From positions 25,372,854 to 25,436,853 of the forward strand of contig OX439036.1 of assembly GCA_949317995.1 (NCBI GenBank): DNA of 64,000 nucleotides. Reading direction: 5' to 3'. Origin of the DNA: Acholoe squamosa (Eukaryota; Annelida; Polychaeta; Phyllodocida; Polynoidae). The notes beneath the pieces are model-generated. The model was given only the letters and a program-made list of their open reading frames with translations, had not been told where the DNA came from and did not search any database. The position numbers were made by a program, and so were the translations under genes. Positions 62,001 through 64,000 of the stretch are shown here, in pieces; the first letter of the stretch is position 1; each line of letters opens with the position of its first letter.

Positions 62001-64000
62001 TTGCCTCCTAAGCCAGCCTCAAAACTGACAAACAGCCAATATCAAAAAACAGGTATACCTGCAGGAAACGCAGTGGGCTCGCTCCTCCTGCCGATATACT
62101 GCAGCCTATTAATAATAATGATAGGTTCGGCTTCATCTGGAGCAATTACTTTCTCACCTTTCCCCTCTTTGTTACATGATACTATATATTCATGGCTATT
62201 CTCCTCAATCATACCCTTTTACCGATCAACACGGCAGGACTCTTTGTTCAGCGTTGGAATTCAATCAGCCCCACGTGTCCCCTGGGGTGACATCCAATAT
62301 CGACCTCCCTATAGGGAGCTACTCCGTGGGAGCTACTCATTGGGGGCAGTGGTCATGAGCAGTAAACTTTATCTCTAGACTCTTGGCAAAGCCTAGATGG
62401 TCAGTGACTTGTAGCAAAGTCCTTCAGAGACTAGCACTACAGACTGGCCTTGGGACAAACTTTTGTGGCTATATTTGAAATTTGGTTAGCGTCAGGGGTA
62501 AGTGAAATAGATATCCTGGTCTTGAAAGGACCTTTTCAATTGGCCTCTTGGACTGTGTTGAAGTCCCCAGAGACAGCCAGAAAATGTGGCCTAGATATTT
62601 GAGTGACTCAGAGCCATTCAGAGCACGGCCACAGATGGTCAGTCAGCCGATCCATCTGCCCCTAGACACCGGTCCCCTTTGTCCAGCCACCACTCAATCC
62701 CCTCCCTCCTACTTCTCCAGACACCTCATCCATGCCCCTCTGAGTTACTCCTTGAGCTGCTCTAGAGGCTGCTAAAATGGGCCCTACATTTCAGTCACCT
62801 CCTCCATGGCACAGCTCCTCCAGACTGCTGTCCTTGGCACATAGGGCTTTAATGGGTCTACTCCAGTACTGTAATAGCGCCCAGATAGAAGGGACGTGTA
62901 GCCAAGATGGTGCACAGCAAGACAGCTGTCTGGGGTGTAAGGCCCTATAGTGCCAAATAGTCATGCTAATATTAGCCTGAACCAAGGCCCGCTGTGCTGA
63001 CCATTTCAAGCTGCACCCGTCTAAGTGGCCTTTACTGTGGCTACCATTGATAGGGTCAGTATGGGGGTAGGGAAGGGACTTGAGAAACTGAAGTGCTACT
63101 CTCTCAATACCTATAATAGGGTAGGCGCCCATTGCTGCCACCACTCAAGACTTTGATATTATTCAGTTAACCTCCGATATGGAAAGAATCTTAGAAGAAA
63201 AAAAAATTAAAAAAGAAATATTATATAAAAGATCCATTTCGTTCCCTCTGCGACCACAAAAGGTTGTCTGAGCCTTGGGATACGGATCGGCGACATTATT
63301 GATCAGGGTGAAGTGAATATATGGGGACTACATGATAACACCCCCTGCAGCCGCACTGATAAGGGGCGGTAACCTGGAGGCAGATGGACAAAATGTTTAT
63401 AGCTTCAGAATATTGGGGAATACGCACATATAACTATTTGATAAAAAAGATTCCAACTACTTCATATTCAGAATTATCTCGTTCTTAATGGGTAGTCTGT
63501 GCACTATGATTATGTCTGTACCCTAAAGGAAACTTCACACAAGGGAGGCAAATGCCTTGTTCTCGGACAGAAGTGTTCCTATTATCGCATCCCTATCACC
63601 TCAGGTGTGCCCTCTACCCAGTACAAGGCAGGCACAAAGCAGGGGACCAGCTGTGGCGCCGGTATAAACCCGGAGTACCTGCACCGGACTCCCAATTCTA
63701 TATACTACTAGCACCTGCATGCCGCACTACAGGGTGCAGCATGGGTTATGTATCATAAAATGTACCGGCAATGGTTTTATCTAGCATTTATAGCCTATTT
63801 TGGAACACTGATTTCCTCTGCCAATTATGCTTATATGATTATTGTAAAATCAAAAATTGATGATTGTTATATTGTTGTTTTCTTTTTTTCCCCCTGAATT
63901 ATACGATCACAATTACCGATGCTTTCAATTATCCCCTCTGGCATCTGGGAAACCCCTCTTAATTGAGTTCACCAAACAGATTAAATTGATTTCACATATC
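59089..64000. other. Right end: presumed UGCG intron, no exon found
   Basis: The roughly 80 missing N-terminal residues of UGCG (membrane anchor and LPGVSLLKPLKG-type block) are not found on the minus strand here, so the upstream exons probably lie beyond 64000. One exact GAGCTGCTC site is at 62754. GC-richer non-coding blocks at 59640-59900 and 62560-63140 show no conserved protein. Confidence 0.6.

Noticed and set aside
61854-62378. 174-codon open frame on the plus strand
   Set aside because: No recognisable domain, mixed composition, no splice context or conserved block. Likely a chance frame.

Overview
The window is animal nuclear DNA: short exons with GT-AG introns, a gene spread over at least 50 kb, an intronless gene nested in one of its introns, and many short interspersed repeats, MITEs and micro-/minisatellites. 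The (ACTC)n-tailed short retroelements look like types I associate with molluscs and other spiralians, so a marine spiralian invertebrate is my best guess. The guess is weak, and no species can be named. Only three protein-coding genes can be supported. Nearly all other open frames are chance frames or lie inside repeats.

Layout. Positions 1-318 are a palindromic terminal-inverted-repeat element. Positions 709-1865 (+) hold the last three exons of a cytochrome P450 of the CYP2-like clan. Positions 1866-9287 are intergenic. From 9288 rightwards on the minus strand lies a ceramide glucosyltransferase (glucosylceramide synthase, UGCG). Its exons are at 59088-58986, 39227-39126, 36848-36736, then two alternative copies of one exon (35689-35511 and 34976-34798), then 12096-12010, 9934-9745 and 9494-9288. 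The N-terminal exon or exons lie beyond the right edge. P450 and UGCG are tail to tail. The 22.7-kb UGCG intron (12097-34797) contains, on the same strand, an intronless gene for the axonemal dynein light intermediate chain p28 (DNALI1), 27860-27111.

Main observations. (1) UGCG carries a tandem pair of 179-nt exons with the same phases, about half identical in protein, both encoding the catalytic segment. Because 179 is not a multiple of 3, using both would shift the frame, so they are almost certainly mutually exclusive. They differ at positions aligned with residues linked in mammals to inhibitor and thiol-reagent sensitivity. (2) The 9-bp odd palindrome GAGC(A/T)GCTC occurs exactly 19 times between 14.9 and 62.8 kb, mostly in the two largest UGCG introns, against about 0.5 expected by chance. 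Its flanks differ, so it looks like a dispersed regulatory motif rather than a transposon. (3) A short retroelement family with an (ACTC)n tail has copies flanked by perfect 12-13-bp target duplications, including one dimeric and one 5'-truncated copy.

UGCG makes glucosylceramide at the Golgi, P450 enzymes oxidise small molecules at the ER, and p28 belongs to inner-arm dynein of cilia. Nothing suggests a shared pathway. The arrangement looks like neighbours plus one nested gene.
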